Shown: piece by piece, positions 19,570 through 27,912 of the stretch
How positions within the stretch are numbered: the first letter of the stretch is position 1
Layout: every line of letters starts with the position of its first letter
From: Haloarcula sp. H-GB4
Lineage (GTDB): Archaea; Halobacteriota; Halobacteria; Halobacteriales; Haloarculaceae
DNA length: 64,000 nucleotides
Assembly (NCBI RefSeq): GCF_030848575.1
Contig: NZ_JAVDDX010000001.1
Coordinates: forward strand, 1,566,190-1,630,189
Direction of reading: 5' to 3'
The notes under the pieces: generated by a model
What the model saw: the letters and a program-made list of their open reading frames with translations, nothing else
The model's database searches: none
What the model was told of the DNA's origin: nothing
Position numbers and translations under genes: made by a program

Positions 19570-20280
19570 TTACTCAGTGTCGTCCCCGTCGCGTTCGAGT
19601 CGGACACCCGGTTCGATGACGGCGTCGCTTTGGCGTTCCCGGTTGCGCTCCACGACGCGGCCCCACTCTGCAAGGCCCTCCCGGACGGTATCAGCGTCGA
19701 ATCCGATTGTCTCCCCGACGGCGATGATGTCCCGTGGGGCACGAATCTGGAGATGGGAGCTCGGCGACGCTGAAACGACAAAGGGTGCACCAGCGTCCTC
19801 GATGAGTTCTCGCAGTTTCCGCAGTTCCTTGATAGCCCGAACGCGACTGCCGCCGGAGGCCCGGAGCACCGGGCCGAAGTCGAACTCGACGCGGACACCG
19901 TTGTCGGCCGCCGCGTTCGCCAGCACGTGGTTGAAATCGCCGTCCTCACGCATCGGATGGGCGAGCACGTCGACGGACGGTTGCTCGACCGCGAACCGAT
20001 TGATTCGGCGGTTGCCGCCGTGAACGACGACGACCGTTCGGTCGCTCCGGTAGTTTCCGACGAAACCGCTGGCCCGTGAGGGGTCGTCCGCTCGGACCTC
20101 GACGCCCACCGCGATATCGACCCCGTAGGCGTCGCTGATGGCCTCGGCGTCGTAGTCCGCTTGCTCGTCGCCGTGGTTCCTGACGACGATACCGTCGTAT
20201 TCTGAATCGGCGGCCGTCAGCGCGTGTCGGGCGACAGTGCTGTCGCCGTCAGGGTGAGCGTAGACGGCCTCGTACATCAC
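19570..20280 (-). CDS. rnp3: Ribonuclease P protein component 3 (Rpp30)
   Basis: The 236-residue protein is a TIM-barrel of the Rpp30 family, with the conserved MYEAVYAHPDG start, the DVLAHP stretch and the VEFDFGPVLRASG segment. It pairs with Pop5 (18407-18892) in the RNase P holoenzyme. The ATG at 20280 overlaps the stop of the upstream RNA-binding-protein gene by 4 nt, so the two are translationally coupled. An adjacent second ATG (20277) is equally possible. Confidence 0.92.
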   Translation of the reverse strand: MMYEAVYAHPDGDSTVARHALTAADSEYDGIVVRNHGDEQADYDAEAISDAYGVDIAVGVEVRADDPSRASGFVGNYRSDRTVVVVHGGNRRINRFAVEQPSVDVLAHPMREDGDFNHVLANAAADNGVRVEFDFGPVLRASGGSRVRAIKELRKLRELIEDAGAPFVVSASPSSHLQIRAPRDIIAVGETIGFDADTVREGLAEWGRVVERNRERQSDAVIEPGVRLERDGDDTE

Positions 20281-20702
20281 AACTCCTCTAGGAGTTCGCG
20301 GGCGTTTTCGACGGCCTTCTCCCGCTTTGCGGGGTAGGCCTCGACTTTCGCCCGGAGCGTGATGCCGTCGCCGCGTTCCACGCTCCCGCCGAACGCGGCC
20401 TGTTTGTCGAAGGTAAGGAAAAACGAGCAGTTGTCGTCGACCCGGTCGTCAAGTTCCGCACGCACCGCGTCGATGTCCGGCGCTGACGCTACTTGCGTGA
20501 GCACGTGCCGGATGTCGTCGGCGTTCTCGACGCGAGCCGAAAGGACGATGATCCGGTCGCCGTAGTGCCCCTCGCTCTGTGCGCGCTCAATAGGGTAGTC
20601 CTCAGGGAGGAACGTCCGGAGCGCTTCCTCGATACGCTTGTCGTCCTCTGTTGCGTAGCAGAAAGTCCGGAGGTCGACGTAGTGGAACGGAACCGACGAC
20701 AT
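20277..20702 (-). CDS. RNA-binding protein, predicted exosome-associated (COG1325/DUF54)
   Basis: The 141-residue protein begins SSVPFHYVDLRTFCYATED and has the alternating strand-helix pattern of the archaeal PF01877 RNA-binding family, often encoded with exosome, RNase P and ribosomal genes. Its exact RNA target is unknown. Translational coupling to Rpp30 (4-nt overlap) supports a role in RNA processing. It follows a small SH3-like gene by 7 nt. Confidence 0.85.
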   Translation of the reverse strand: MSSVPFHYVDLRTFCYATEDDKRIEEALRTFLPEDYPIERAQSEGHYGDRIIVLSARVENADDIRHVLTQVASAPDIDAVRAELDDRVDDNCSFFLTFDKQAAFGGSVERGDGITLRAKVEAYPAKREKAVENARELLEEL

Positions 20703-20709
20703 TGTGGCC

Positions 20710-20895
20710 CTACTCGTCCTCGGCGGCTTCGAGGTTATCCTCGGGGACGCCCTGTTCCTGGCCGTCCTCGAAGGAAACCGTGTAGTTGGCGTCGCCGAAC
20801 ATCGTTTCGACGACCTGCGTGATGGTGCCTTCCTCGCCGTCGTAGTCGCTGTGCTCGTCGTGGAGAATAACGCTGTCGTCCTCTTCGAATGCCAT
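20710..20895 (-). CDS. Small SH3-like barrel protein
   Basis: This 61-residue acidic protein (MAFEEDDSVILHDEHSDYDG) has a predicted short beta barrel of the KOW/DUF1918 kind: GEEGTITQVVETMFGDANYT followed by a VSFEDGQEQGV strand. I know of no function. It is the first gene of the RNase P/proteasome cluster on this strand, 7 nt before the RNA-binding gene, so a nucleic-acid-related role is conceivable. The start at 20895 removes an unlikely 58-residue upstream reading. Confidence 0.8.
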   Translation of the reverse strand: MAFEEDDSVILHDEHSDYDGEEGTITQVVETMFGDANYTVSFEDGQEQGVPEDNLEAAEDE

Positions 20896-21110
20896 ACCCG
20901 GCGGTACTCGGTGGCTCGTCAAAAAGGGACTGATTCGGGTTTGCTCGGCCCAACCGCGGACGTAGTCAGAGAATGTACCTGTGACACGTCCTGTATGGAC
21001 AAATCGGGACAGCGACAATCCACGGACAGCGTAGCTTGGGCGGTGTGTCGGGCAGCGATGACTGTTCACATTGTTCTCTATCGCTTCCGCTTCGAAAGGC
21101 CCGGCGTTTA

Positions 21111-21130
21111 TTAGACTGGTCTAAATATTT
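21111..21130 (+). promoter_or_regulatory. Palindromic operator-like site overlapping a TATA-like box
   Basis: TTAGACTGGTCTAA is a perfect dyad (6-bp arms, 2-nt centre), and its right end runs straight into TAAATATTTT, a TATA-like block. The form resembles operators of dimeric DtxR/MntR-type repressors. Transcription would start near 21150, inside the gene-free region. Confidence 0.4.
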
Positions 21131-21174
21131 TGTTAGAGGAATAGAATTAAGTACCGGGGAGCTCCACATTCGTA

Positions 21175-21199
21175 TGCGTTCCGTCAACCACGGAACGCA
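21175..21199 (+). other. Perfect 10-bp hairpin
   Basis: TGCGTTCCGT and ACGGAACGCA are exact reverse complements separated by CAACC. The stem is GC-rich and strong. No T tract follows, so a structured RNA or protein-binding site is as likely as a terminator. Confidence 0.5.
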
Positions 21200-21536
21200 A
21201 AGGCGTACAGATCGAATGGTTAGACGAACCGTCAGGTCGTCGCAATAGCCAAAGAGTTCCTGCTACACGGGAGCGTGGCTATCCTTGTTCGGACCTCTTC
21301 CCGTGTTTCGCTTCGAATGAGCCAGACCAGACGTGTATCCGTGTCTGCAACTTCCCCACCAGTGTCAGCAGCGCAACGGATACGGTGGCGAAACCGTCCA
21401 AGATCCGCCACGACAGCCGATCTGTCACAACAACTGTTATGGGACTCTCGAAACTACCAATCGACATGATCAATCCACCGCTTTCCCCCATCGAGACGCT
21501 TGTTTCGTCGAGGTGTCAGACACAGATAGGACACAG

Positions 21537-22106
21537 ATGACGAGTGTCGACGACCTGTGGTTCCTCTCCGATAAGGCCTGTCAAACGGCCGAACAGACGT
21601 ATCACGACCTCCGGAAGCGCTACACGGATTTTGTCGAGTTCACGCGCCACCGCAACGTCCCGCGGAATCGGTTCCGGGACGTGGCTACCGTCGCCCGGGA
21701 CCACGGCGCACCATACGGCGCGCACACGCTGGCTTACAGACCCTCCGGCGAACTCCTGCTCGTCCGCCACGAGGGCGTCGACCTGTGGGTTCTGCCCGGC
21801 GGGGAGCTCGACGAAGGCGAATCGCTGCAGGAGGCCGCACTACGGGAATTAGGCGAGGAGAGCGGTATCGAGGCGACTATCAAGGGACTTGGGATGCTCG
21901 GGCGGATCGAGTTCTACTGCGACGGCAATATGGCCTGGGGCGTGCTGCCAGTGTACGAGGCGCACGCAGAGACGACCGACATTGCCGTCGACGACCCGGA
22001 CCACGAAATCAGTGAGGCCCGGTGGTTCGACGAACTGCCGGCCGACACGCGCGACCGCGAGGAGATTTTAGAGTGGCGCGGACAGCGGTTTGGCGACGGG
22101 GCGTAA
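21537..22106 (+). CDS. Nudix hydrolase
   Basis: The 189-residue protein has a complete Nudix box (GELDEGE...REL.EESGI, about residues 91-113) that binds metal and hydrolyses nucleoside diphosphates linked to another group. An N-terminal helical region of about 60 residues precedes it, as in haloarchaeal Nudix proteins of unknown substrate. The ATG at 21537 was chosen because the long upstream reading lacks halophile-type composition. It converges on the gene at 22125 with an 18-nt gap. Confidence 0.88.
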   Translation: MTSVDDLWFLSDKACQTAEQTYHDLRKRYTDFVEFTRHRNVPRNRFRDVATVARDHGAPYGAHTLAYRPSGELLLVRHEGVDLWVLPGGELDEGESLQEAALRELGEESGIEATIKGLGMLGRIEFYCDGNMAWGVLPVYEAHAETTDIAVDDPDHEISEARWFDELPADTRDREEILEWRGQRFGDGA

Positions 22107-22124
22107 GCCACCGAAGCGGGGCCG

Positions 22125-22949
22125 TTACTCCGGCCCGAACGATTGCCCGTCGCGAGCGTCGGCGTTCATCCGGCGGATGGTCGCGCGGGCGTTGCTGGCG
22201 TCATAGCCGAACAGGACAGTTCCGGCGTACTCATCGGCCACCTCGACAGCCTTCGAGAGGTCGTCGACATCCACGTCGACAGCGTACAGTTCAATGCTGA
22301 ACGAAGTCGAGAGGCGGTCCTGCCAGCCTTTCGCGAGAATCTCTAGCCAGTAGGTCGTCGAATACGCCATGTCATAGATAGGGACGACAAATTCATCGAC
22401 GTACTCAGCGATATCGTCGACCGCGACGCCCGAGCGGGCTTCGAGGTGGCCGGGGTAGGGGTCGGGATACAGCGTGAGATACATCTTCCCGGGCACGCGC
22501 TCGCGAGCTTCGGCGACGAACTCCGTGATGACGTTGCTGCGCCAGGCCGACCAGTCCTCGAACTCGCTGTCGGCGAAGCGCTGCTCGCAACGGTCACAGT
22601 GGCAGTACTCGTCCCGGGGAAAGCCCACGTCGTCGAGGCGGACGTCCTCATTGACGGCGGCGGCCTCCTCAATGATGTCGAGCAGGCCCTCACGGTAGCG
22701 GTCGTGGGTCGGGCAGACGTACGTCCAGTCGAAGTAGGGCTGATTCCGTGTCGCCGGCGTCCCCTCGTCGTCGAACGCAAGCAGGTCCTCCTCGCTTTCG
22801 ACTGCATTGTCGCCGAAACAGGATACCATGTTTACCGCGCCCGTAATCGGTTCGACAGCGCGGCCGGTCACATCCTTGACCTCATAGAACGCCCGGTCGA
22901 ACTCGGACCACTCCGTCTCTTCCTCGTTACGGGTGACGACGCCGTACAT
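22125..22949 (-). CDS. Uncharacterised TIM-barrel-like protein
   Basis: I do not recognise a named family. The 274-residue acidic protein alternates strands and helices like a beta/alpha barrel. It has a cysteine cluster (EYCHCDRCEQRF, near residues 124-135) right after DDVGFPRD, a layout seen in glycoside-hydrolase-like barrels, and later YLTLYPDPYPGHLE and VPIYDMAYS segments with possible active-site acids. There is no signal peptide, so it should be cytoplasmic. It is transcribed alone. Confidence 0.75.
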   Translation of the reverse strand: MYGVVTRNEEETEWSEFDRAFYEVKDVTGRAVEPITGAVNMVSCFGDNAVESEEDLLAFDDEGTPATRNQPYFDWTYVCPTHDRYREGLLDIIEEAAAVNEDVRLDDVGFPRDEYCHCDRCEQRFADSEFEDWSAWRSNVITEFVAEARERVPGKMYLTLYPDPYPGHLEARSGVAVDDIAEYVDEFVVPIYDMAYSTTYWLEILAKGWQDRLSTSFSIELYAVDVDVDDLSKAVEVADEYAGTVLFGYDASNARATIRRMNADARDGQSFGPE

Positions 22950-23133
22950 GCACGCTGGTACGGCGGTTCGCCGGGTAAGGGTTCGGAAAGCGACGGCGCT
23001 GCCGCTGACAGCGCAGAAGCCAAAAAATACTACCGACCATCATGGGACCCGACCCAATACAATGCCGTTGAGGACCAGTGGGCAGGGCGGCCGGTAGTAG
23101 GTTCAGAGGGCGATACAGCCGATTCGCGCAGCG

Positions 23134-23202
23134 TTACCGCTTGACGACGTACACGAGGGCAAGTGCCATGACCGCGACGAGGGCGATGACTTTCTTTGAC
23201 AT
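23134..23202 (-). CDS. Tiny single-pass membrane peptide
   Basis: A 22-residue reading (MSKKVIALVAVMALALVYVVKR) has a positively charged start, one hydrophobic helix and a basic end, the layout of a small membrane peptide. AT-rich sequence with a possible TATA box (about 23220-23235) lies upstream. It sits between thiC and the barrel-protein gene. Confidence is modest because such short frames can occur by chance. Confidence 0.45.
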   Translation of the reverse strand: MSKKVIALVAVMALALVYVVKR

Positions 23203-23245
23203 CGTTTCAATAAACGAACACCGATTATAAAGAACTACCGCCGTG

Positions 23246-24688
23246 CTAATCGTCAGCACTCCCCTCTGTATCAGTGGGCATATCAGCGTCAGAGCCGGGG
23301 ATGTCGGCCTCATCATGGGTACCGACCGGCGGCCGGTTTACTTCTGCCGCTGGCGAGTCTTCAATCGCAGTCCGGTCGTCAGCGTCGGCCTCAATCGACT
23401 CCATGTCGCCATCAGATCGTGCATCCTGATCGATACGCATCGAACAGAACTCTACGCCACACATCGAGCAAAAGCGCGCCTCCTTGTAGTTGTCACCGGG
23501 GAGCGTCTGGTCGTGGTACTCGCGGGCGCGGTCTGGGTCCAGCGCCAGGTCGAACTGCTCTCGCCAGTCGAAGGCGTACCGGGCTTCCGAGAGAGCGTCG
23601 TCCCAGTCCCGTGCCCCCTCGCGGCCGTTTGCCACGTCGGCGGCGTGCGCAGCGATACGATAGGCCGCAAGTCCGTCTCGCACATCGGATTTCTCCGGGA
23701 GGCCGAGATGCTCCTTGGGAGTCACGTAGCAGAGCATCGCCGCACCGGCACGGCCCGCCTCCGTCGCGCCGATAGCGCTCGTAATATGGTCGTAGCCCGG
23801 CGCAACGTCGGTCACGAGCGGGCCGAGCACGTAGAACGGTGCGCCGTCACAGGCCTCCTGTTGACGTTCGACTTGCTCGGCGACCTGATCCATCGGGACG
23901 TGGCCGGGTCCCTCGACCATCACCTGCACGTCGTGCTCCCAAGCGGTCCGCGTGAGTTCCCCGAGCGTATCCAGTTCGGCGAACTGTGCGTCGTCGCCAG
24001 CATCGGCGAGACAGCCCGGCCGGAGGCCGTCGCCGAGGCTGAAGGTCACGTCGTATTCGTGGAATATCTCACAGATATCCTCGAATTTCGTGTACAGTGG
24101 ATTCTCCATCCCATTCTCCTCGATCCACTGGGCGAGAATGGACCCACCACGGGAGACAATCCCCGTTTTGCGGCCGTCAGTCAACGGCAAGTGTTCCATC
24201 CGGACGCCGGCGTGGATGGTCATATAGTCGACGCCCTGCTTTGCCTGCTTCTCGATGACGTCAAGCAGCAGTTCGTGGGTGATCTCGCTCGGGTTGCTAG
24301 CGCGCTTGACCGCCTCGTAGATGGGAACTGTTCCAATGGGGACCGGCGAATGCTCGACGTTGGCCGACCGTATCTCGTCGAGGTTACTCCCAGTCGAGAG
24401 GTCCATCACCGTGTCCGCACCGTAGTGAACAGCTGTGTGGAGCTTCTCCAGTTCGCCCTCAATATCGCTTGTCTCTTCGCTGTTGCCGATGTTTGCGTTG
24501 ACTTTCGTCGCAAACTCCCGGCCGATAATCATCGGGTCAAGTGAGTCGTGGCCGACGTTTGAAGGGATCACCGCCTGTCCGTCAGCGACTTGCTGCCGGA
24601 CGAACGCCGGGTCGACTCCTTCGCGCGCTGCGACTCGCTCCATCTCTTCGGTGACAGTTCCGTTCCGCGCTGCTGCCATCTGCGTCAT
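23246..24688 (-). CDS. thiC: Phosphomethylpyrimidine synthase ThiC
   Basis: The 480-residue radical SAM enzyme converts aminoimidazole ribotide into the pyrimidine part of thiamine. The cluster motif CSMCGVEFC (near residue 411) is present, and the TIM barrel shows conserved MDLSTG, SRGGSI, GDGLRPG and MVEGPGHVP stretches. About 55 acidic residues follow the cluster, a halophile-type tail. The ATG at 24688 lies about 26 nt after a TATA box (minus strand, 24711-24718), so the message should be leaderless; no thiamine riboswitch was seen. A GTG two codons upstream is less likely. Confidence 0.95.
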   Translation of the reverse strand: MTQMAAARNGTVTEEMERVAAREGVDPAFVRQQVADGQAVIPSNVGHDSLDPMIIGREFATKVNANIGNSEETSDIEGELEKLHTAVHYGADTVMDLSTGSNLDEIRSANVEHSPVPIGTVPIYEAVKRASNPSEITHELLLDVIEKQAKQGVDYMTIHAGVRMEHLPLTDGRKTGIVSRGGSILAQWIEENGMENPLYTKFEDICEIFHEYDVTFSLGDGLRPGCLADAGDDAQFAELDTLGELTRTAWEHDVQVMVEGPGHVPMDQVAEQVERQQEACDGAPFYVLGPLVTDVAPGYDHITSAIGATEAGRAGAAMLCYVTPKEHLGLPEKSDVRDGLAAYRIAAHAADVANGREGARDWDDALSEARYAFDWREQFDLALDPDRAREYHDQTLPGDNYKEARFCSMCGVEFCSMRIDQDARSDGDMESIEADADDRTAIEDSPAAEVNRPPVGTHDEADIPGSDADMPTDTEGSADD

Positions 24689-24709
24689 AATCACTAGGTT
24701 ATACTACCG

Positions 24710-24719
24710 GATTATAAAA
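24710..24719 (-). promoter_or_regulatory. TATA box for thiC
   Basis: The minus strand reads TTTTATAATC, centred about 26 nt before the thiC ATG, the spacing for a leaderless start. Confidence 0.55.
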
Positions 24720-24805
24720 CACTGTGGTCAAACGCGTGAAAGACACCCTGTCAATACTGGGAACAACCCCAACACCGATGTACCCGAACGAGAAATGAGC
24801 GAATA

Positions 24806-25687
24806 ATGGCCCGGCAAACCCGGCGTGCAGTACTCGCGGCACTGGGGAGTGGTGTCGCCACAACCGCAGGGTGTGGGGCATTCGGTCAGGAACGGGTAGA
24901 CGTACTGGTCGCGGGGAGTTTGCAAAAAGCGGCCAGTGAGACGCTTCAACCCCAAACGGGTGTCGAACTCGCCGTCGAAGCCCGCGGGTCAGTGCAGGCC
25001 GCCCGGCTGGTCGCCGATGGGAAACGCGACCCGGCTATTGTCGCCTTGGCGGACCCGACCCTGTTCGACCGGGTCATGGATACCACCTGGCACGCGGTGA
25101 TTGCCAGCAACGAGATGGTGCTTGCGTACAACCCAGAGACGGACGCCGGGACCCGCATCGCGGACGCAGAGCCGTGGTACGCCCCGCTCAAACGTGCCAG
25201 TGTCTCGCTCGGCCGGACTGACCCGGCGCTTGACCCGCTTGGGTATCGAACGCTGTTCGTGCTGTCCCTCGCGGCGGACTACTACGACGAACCCGGCCTT
25301 GCCGATGCGGCCCTATCCCCCGACCAGACGTATCCCGAGACACAACTGCTCGCGCAGTTCGAGACGGGGGCCGTCGACGCCGCCTTCGTCTACCGGAGCA
25401 TGGCGGTCGAACGGGACTACCCGTTCCGGGAGTTTCCGCCGGAGATACATCTTGGCGACCCCGCATACGCCGAACAGTATCAGACCACCAGCTACGAGCT
25501 GCCGAACGGCACGACAATTACTGGCAGCCCTATCGAGTACGGAGCTGTCCGCCGAGATAATCAAGAAGCGACGCGTACAGCCTTCGAGGCAGTCCTGTCC
25601 GGTGACTGGCTCGCACCACACGGATTTACCCTCCGCCAGGCGTATCCTCGACTAGTGGGAGATGTCCCGAGCACTGTCACGCGGTGA
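24806..25687 (+). CDS. wtpA: Tungstate/molybdate ABC transporter substrate-binding lipoprotein
   Basis: The 293-residue protein opens with a Tat-like signal (TRRAVLAALGSG) and a lipobox (TTAGC), so it should be anchored outside the membrane. The body matches WtpA/ModA proteins: VLVAGSLQKAA, EARGSVQAARL and ASNEMVLAYNPET. Its partner permease overlaps it by 26 nt. Molybdopterin synthesis genes follow, supporting oxyanion uptake for molybdenum enzymes. Whether molybdate or tungstate is preferred cannot be told from sequence. Confidence 0.82.
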   Translation: MARQTRRAVLAALGSGVATTAGCGAFGQERVDVLVAGSLQKAASETLQPQTGVELAVEARGSVQAARLVADGKRDPAIVALADPTLFDRVMDTTWHAVIASNEMVLAYNPETDAGTRIADAEPWYAPLKRASVSLGRTDPALDPLGYRTLFVLSLAADYYDEPGLADAALSPDQTYPETQLLAQFETGAVDAAFVYRSMAVERDYPFREFPPEIHLGDPAYAEQYQTTSYELPNGTTITGSPIEYGAVRRDNQEATRTAFEAVLSGDWLAPHGFTLRQAYPRLVGDVPSTVTR

Positions 25688-26462
25688 GACCAGAGCCGGC
25701 CATACGGTCGGCGTGCGCGAGCTCGTTCCCGTGCTGGGAGCGGTGCTGCTCCTGTATTTTGTCGTTCCGGTGCTGGTGCTCGTTATCACGTACTCCCCGA
25801 CAGCGCTGCTGACGAGTCTGACAGAGACGTACGTCATCAACGCTGCAATCACGTCTCTCGTTGCCGCACTCGGCAGTACGACCATCGCTGTCGTGTTCGG
25901 CCTCCCGCTTGCCTACTGGCTCTCGCGAAACACCAGCGTGCTGGCGACCGCAGCGATGGGCGTCGTCGTCCTCCCCCTCGTCCTCCCGCCGGTCGTCAGC
26001 GGGATGTTGCTGTTGACCGTCGTCGGCCCGAACGGACTCGGGGGACTTACCGACCTAGCACTGACGCGGTCGCTGCTTGGCGTCGTCGCCGCCCAGACGT
26101 TCGTCGCGTCGCCGTTCTTCGTCGTCACCGCTAAGGCCGCCTTCGATGGCATTGACGACCGACTCGAAGAAGCCTCACGCTCACTCGGACGCGACTGGGT
26201 CGGGACAATGCGTTCAGTGACGGTCCCGCTCGCAAAGCCCGGGCTGCTCGCCGGACTCGTACTGACCTTTGCACGCGCAATGGGGGAGTTCGGCGCGACG
26301 ATGATGCTGGCGTACTACCCGCGGACGCTCCCCGTGCAGATCTGGGCCTCGTTCATCTCTGACGGATTGGATGCGGCGCTGCCCGTGGCAGTAGTGCTGC
26401 TCGGCGTCGCACTCGGCACGCTGCTGGTGGTCCATGCACTGCGGGCGGCGCCATGGCGATAG
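25662..26462 (+). CDS. wtpB: Tungstate/molybdate ABC transporter permease
   Basis: The 266-residue protein has six hydrophobic segments and the ABC-permease coupling motif (EEASRSLGRDWVGTMRSVTVP, positions about 167-187, with the conserved EA...G). It belongs with ModB/WtpB. It overlaps the substrate-binding gene by 26 nt. No ATP-binding subunit gene follows; the next gene lies on the opposite strand, so the ATPase must be encoded elsewhere if the transporter works. Confidence 0.88.
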   Translation: MSRALSRGETRAGHTVGVRELVPVLGAVLLLYFVVPVLVLVITYSPTALLTSLTETYVINAAITSLVAALGSTTIAVVFGLPLAYWLSRNTSVLATAAMGVVVLPLVLPPVVSGMLLLTVVGPNGLGGLTDLALTRSLLGVVAAQTFVASPFFVVTAKAAFDGIDDRLEEASRSLGRDWVGTMRSVTVPLAKPGLLAGLVLTFARAMGEFGATMMLAYYPRTLPVQIWASFISDGLDAALPVAVVLLGVALGTLLVVHALRAAPWR

Positions 26463-26493
26463 CGGTCACCGCAGAAAAAGTCGCACCGCCGGC

Positions 26494-27321
26494 TTACCGC
26501 TCGTGTGCCCAGAACTCCTCGTCAACAGTGACCTCCTTCTTGAACAGCGGCACTTCCTCTTTCAGCCGGTTGATGCCGTCTTCGACGGCGCGGAACGCCT
26601 CAGTTCGGTGGCCGGCCAAGATGACGACGAAAACAATGTCCTCGCCAGCGTCGACCACGCCGGTTTTGTGGTGAAGCCGGACCGCGTAGATACCGTCCCG
26701 CGCTTCGAGGTCCCGGCGAAGCGTGGCCATCTTCTCGGCGGCGACCTCGTCGTAGCGCTCGAACTCCAGCAACTCCGTCGGCGGGTCCTCCGGCCCCTCT
26801 TGTGCGCGGACACGCCCGGTGAACGTCGCTATTGCGCCGGAGTAGACTTCGTCCGGGTCCCGCTTTACGTCGGCGACGAGTGTTTCCAGCGTGATGTAGG
26901 GGTCTCGCTCCTCCATCGCAGTGACGATCTCGTCGAGGTCAGCGTCCGCGCCATGGGGCGCGCGATGGACGACCGGGTCGGCGGCCTCGCGGTCGCCGAG
27001 GACGACTTTGGGGATGCTCGCGTCTGAATATCCCTCAACAAGTACGTAGTCGTAGTCGGGCGCGAGCGCGTCCAACGTCTCATCGAGTGTCCGCGACTGT
27101 CCCGTCGCGTACCACTCGCCGTCGTCGGTAAGCGCGACCGTCTCGCCCGCGCCGGCGTCGCGGTGTCGAGCCGTGTCTTTCCCGTCCGTGTCGACATCCG
27201 GCGGATGCGTGCAGTGTTTCACCGTCGCGACACGGCCGGTCCCGGAGAGCCGCTGTGTCAACCGCTCGACCAGCGTGGTCTTCCCCGACTCGGAGTGGCC
27301 GACGATACCGAGGACTTGCAT
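26494..27321 (-). CDS. MobB-MoaE fusion protein
   Basis: The 275-residue protein joins two molybdopterin functions. Residues 1-125 are MobB, a GTP-binding adapter for guanine-dinucleotide cofactor formation, with P-loop GHSESGKT (8-15). Residues about 145-275 are MoaE, the large subunit of molybdopterin synthase, with TGRVR (168-172), the conserved HHKTG (217-221) and catalytic-region lysines 261-262 before EVTVDEEFW. The fusion would place two steps of one pathway on a single chain. It lies 73 nt downstream of moaC on the same strand. Confidence 0.9.
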   Translation of the reverse strand: MQVLGIVGHSESGKTTLVERLTQRLSGTGRVATVKHCTHPPDVDTDGKDTARHRDAGAGETVALTDDGEWYATGQSRTLDETLDALAPDYDYVLVEGYSDASIPKVVLGDREAADPVVHRAPHGADADLDEIVTAMEERDPYITLETLVADVKRDPDEVYSGAIATFTGRVRAQEGPEDPPTELLEFERYDEVAAEKMATLRRDLEARDGIYAVRLHHKTGVVDAGEDIVFVVILAGHRTEAFRAVEDGINRLKEEVPLFKKEVTVDEEFWAHER

Positions 27322-27394
27322 ACACGCCAGTAGCAGGGCGACGTAGATAGACCTTGTTCATAGCAGCGGCGCAGCTGTCGTCAGTCGCCCCGTC

Positions 27395-27868
27395 TCAGCG
27401 GTCGACGGTTTTCTCGACGACGCGGACGTTCTGGATTGCCGTCGTGGGGTACTCGCCGTTGTCGTCTTTCTCGTTGGCCTTCACCATGTCCCAAACGACG
27501 TTGAGGCCGGTTGTCACACCCTCCAGCGCTTCCATCTCGCAGCCGGTCTTGCCGACCGTTTCGACGGCGACCGTGATTTCGACGGCATCGTCGTTGACAG
27601 TGAACTCGACTTCGACGTTGGTGATGGGGATCTGGTGGCACATCGGCACCGTCTCCCAGGTGTGTTTCACCGCCTGAATCGCGCCGATGCGGGCCGTCGC
27701 CAGCACGTCGCCTTTCTCCACCTCGTCGGCGTCGATGGCCGCCAGCGTGGACTCGGTGAGCCGAATCTGTCCGCGCGCGACTGCGCGTCGCTGGCTCTCG
27801 GCCTTGTCGCCGACATCGACCATCTGTGCGTCCCCATCCTCGTCGACGTGCGTGAACTCCTCGGACAT
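27395..27868 (-). CDS. moaC: Cyclic pyranopterin monophosphate synthase MoaC
   Basis: The 157-residue enzyme performs the second step of molybdopterin synthesis together with MoaA. Conserved residues are visible in MCHQIPITNVEVEF (76 onward), the KTGCEMEALEGVT stretch (about 115-127) and a following WDMVKA segment. Length is normal. The start at 27868 (MSEEFTHVDEDG) fits the family. It lies 44 nt from the moaB stop and so may share its transcript. Confidence 0.94.
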   Translation of the reverse strand: MSEEFTHVDEDGDAQMVDVGDKAESQRRAVARGQIRLTESTLAAIDADEVEKGDVLATARIGAIQAVKHTWETVPMCHQIPITNVEVEFTVNDDAVEITVAVETVGKTGCEMEALEGVTTGLNVVWDMVKANEKDDNGEYPTTAIQNVRVVEKTVDR

Positions 27869-27912
27869 AGCTGTCCGTAGCCGACGCCGGCCCAAAACCG
27901 TGCGGGTCCGCG

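Larger units (their letters stand above)
20896..21536. other. Intergenic region of 641 nt with two inverted repeats
   Basis: This is the longest gene-free stretch of the window. It contains a 14-nt dyad at 21111-21124 overlapping an AT-rich TATA-like block and a perfect 10-bp hairpin at 21175-21199. A 24-codon reading from an ATG at 21174 and a 70-codon minus-strand frame (21279-21491) exist, but neither has coding character I trust. The rest shows nothing recognisable; a non-coding RNA or a decayed gene are both possible. Confidence 0.6.

Noticed and set aside
21279..21491. 70-codon minus-strand frame in the large gap
   Set aside because: It has one hydrophobic segment but no promoter, no family resemblance and a composition less acidic than neighbouring genes.
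23243..24544. 433-codon plus-strand open frame opposite thiC
   Set aside because: Shadow of thiC in a GC-rich genome, with no recognisable domain and an Arg/His-rich composition unlike a halophilic protein.
24695..24805. Thiamine riboswitch before thiC
   Set aside because: No CUGAGA-type core or P-stem pairing is seen, and the TATA box places the transcript start at the ATG, leaving no leader.
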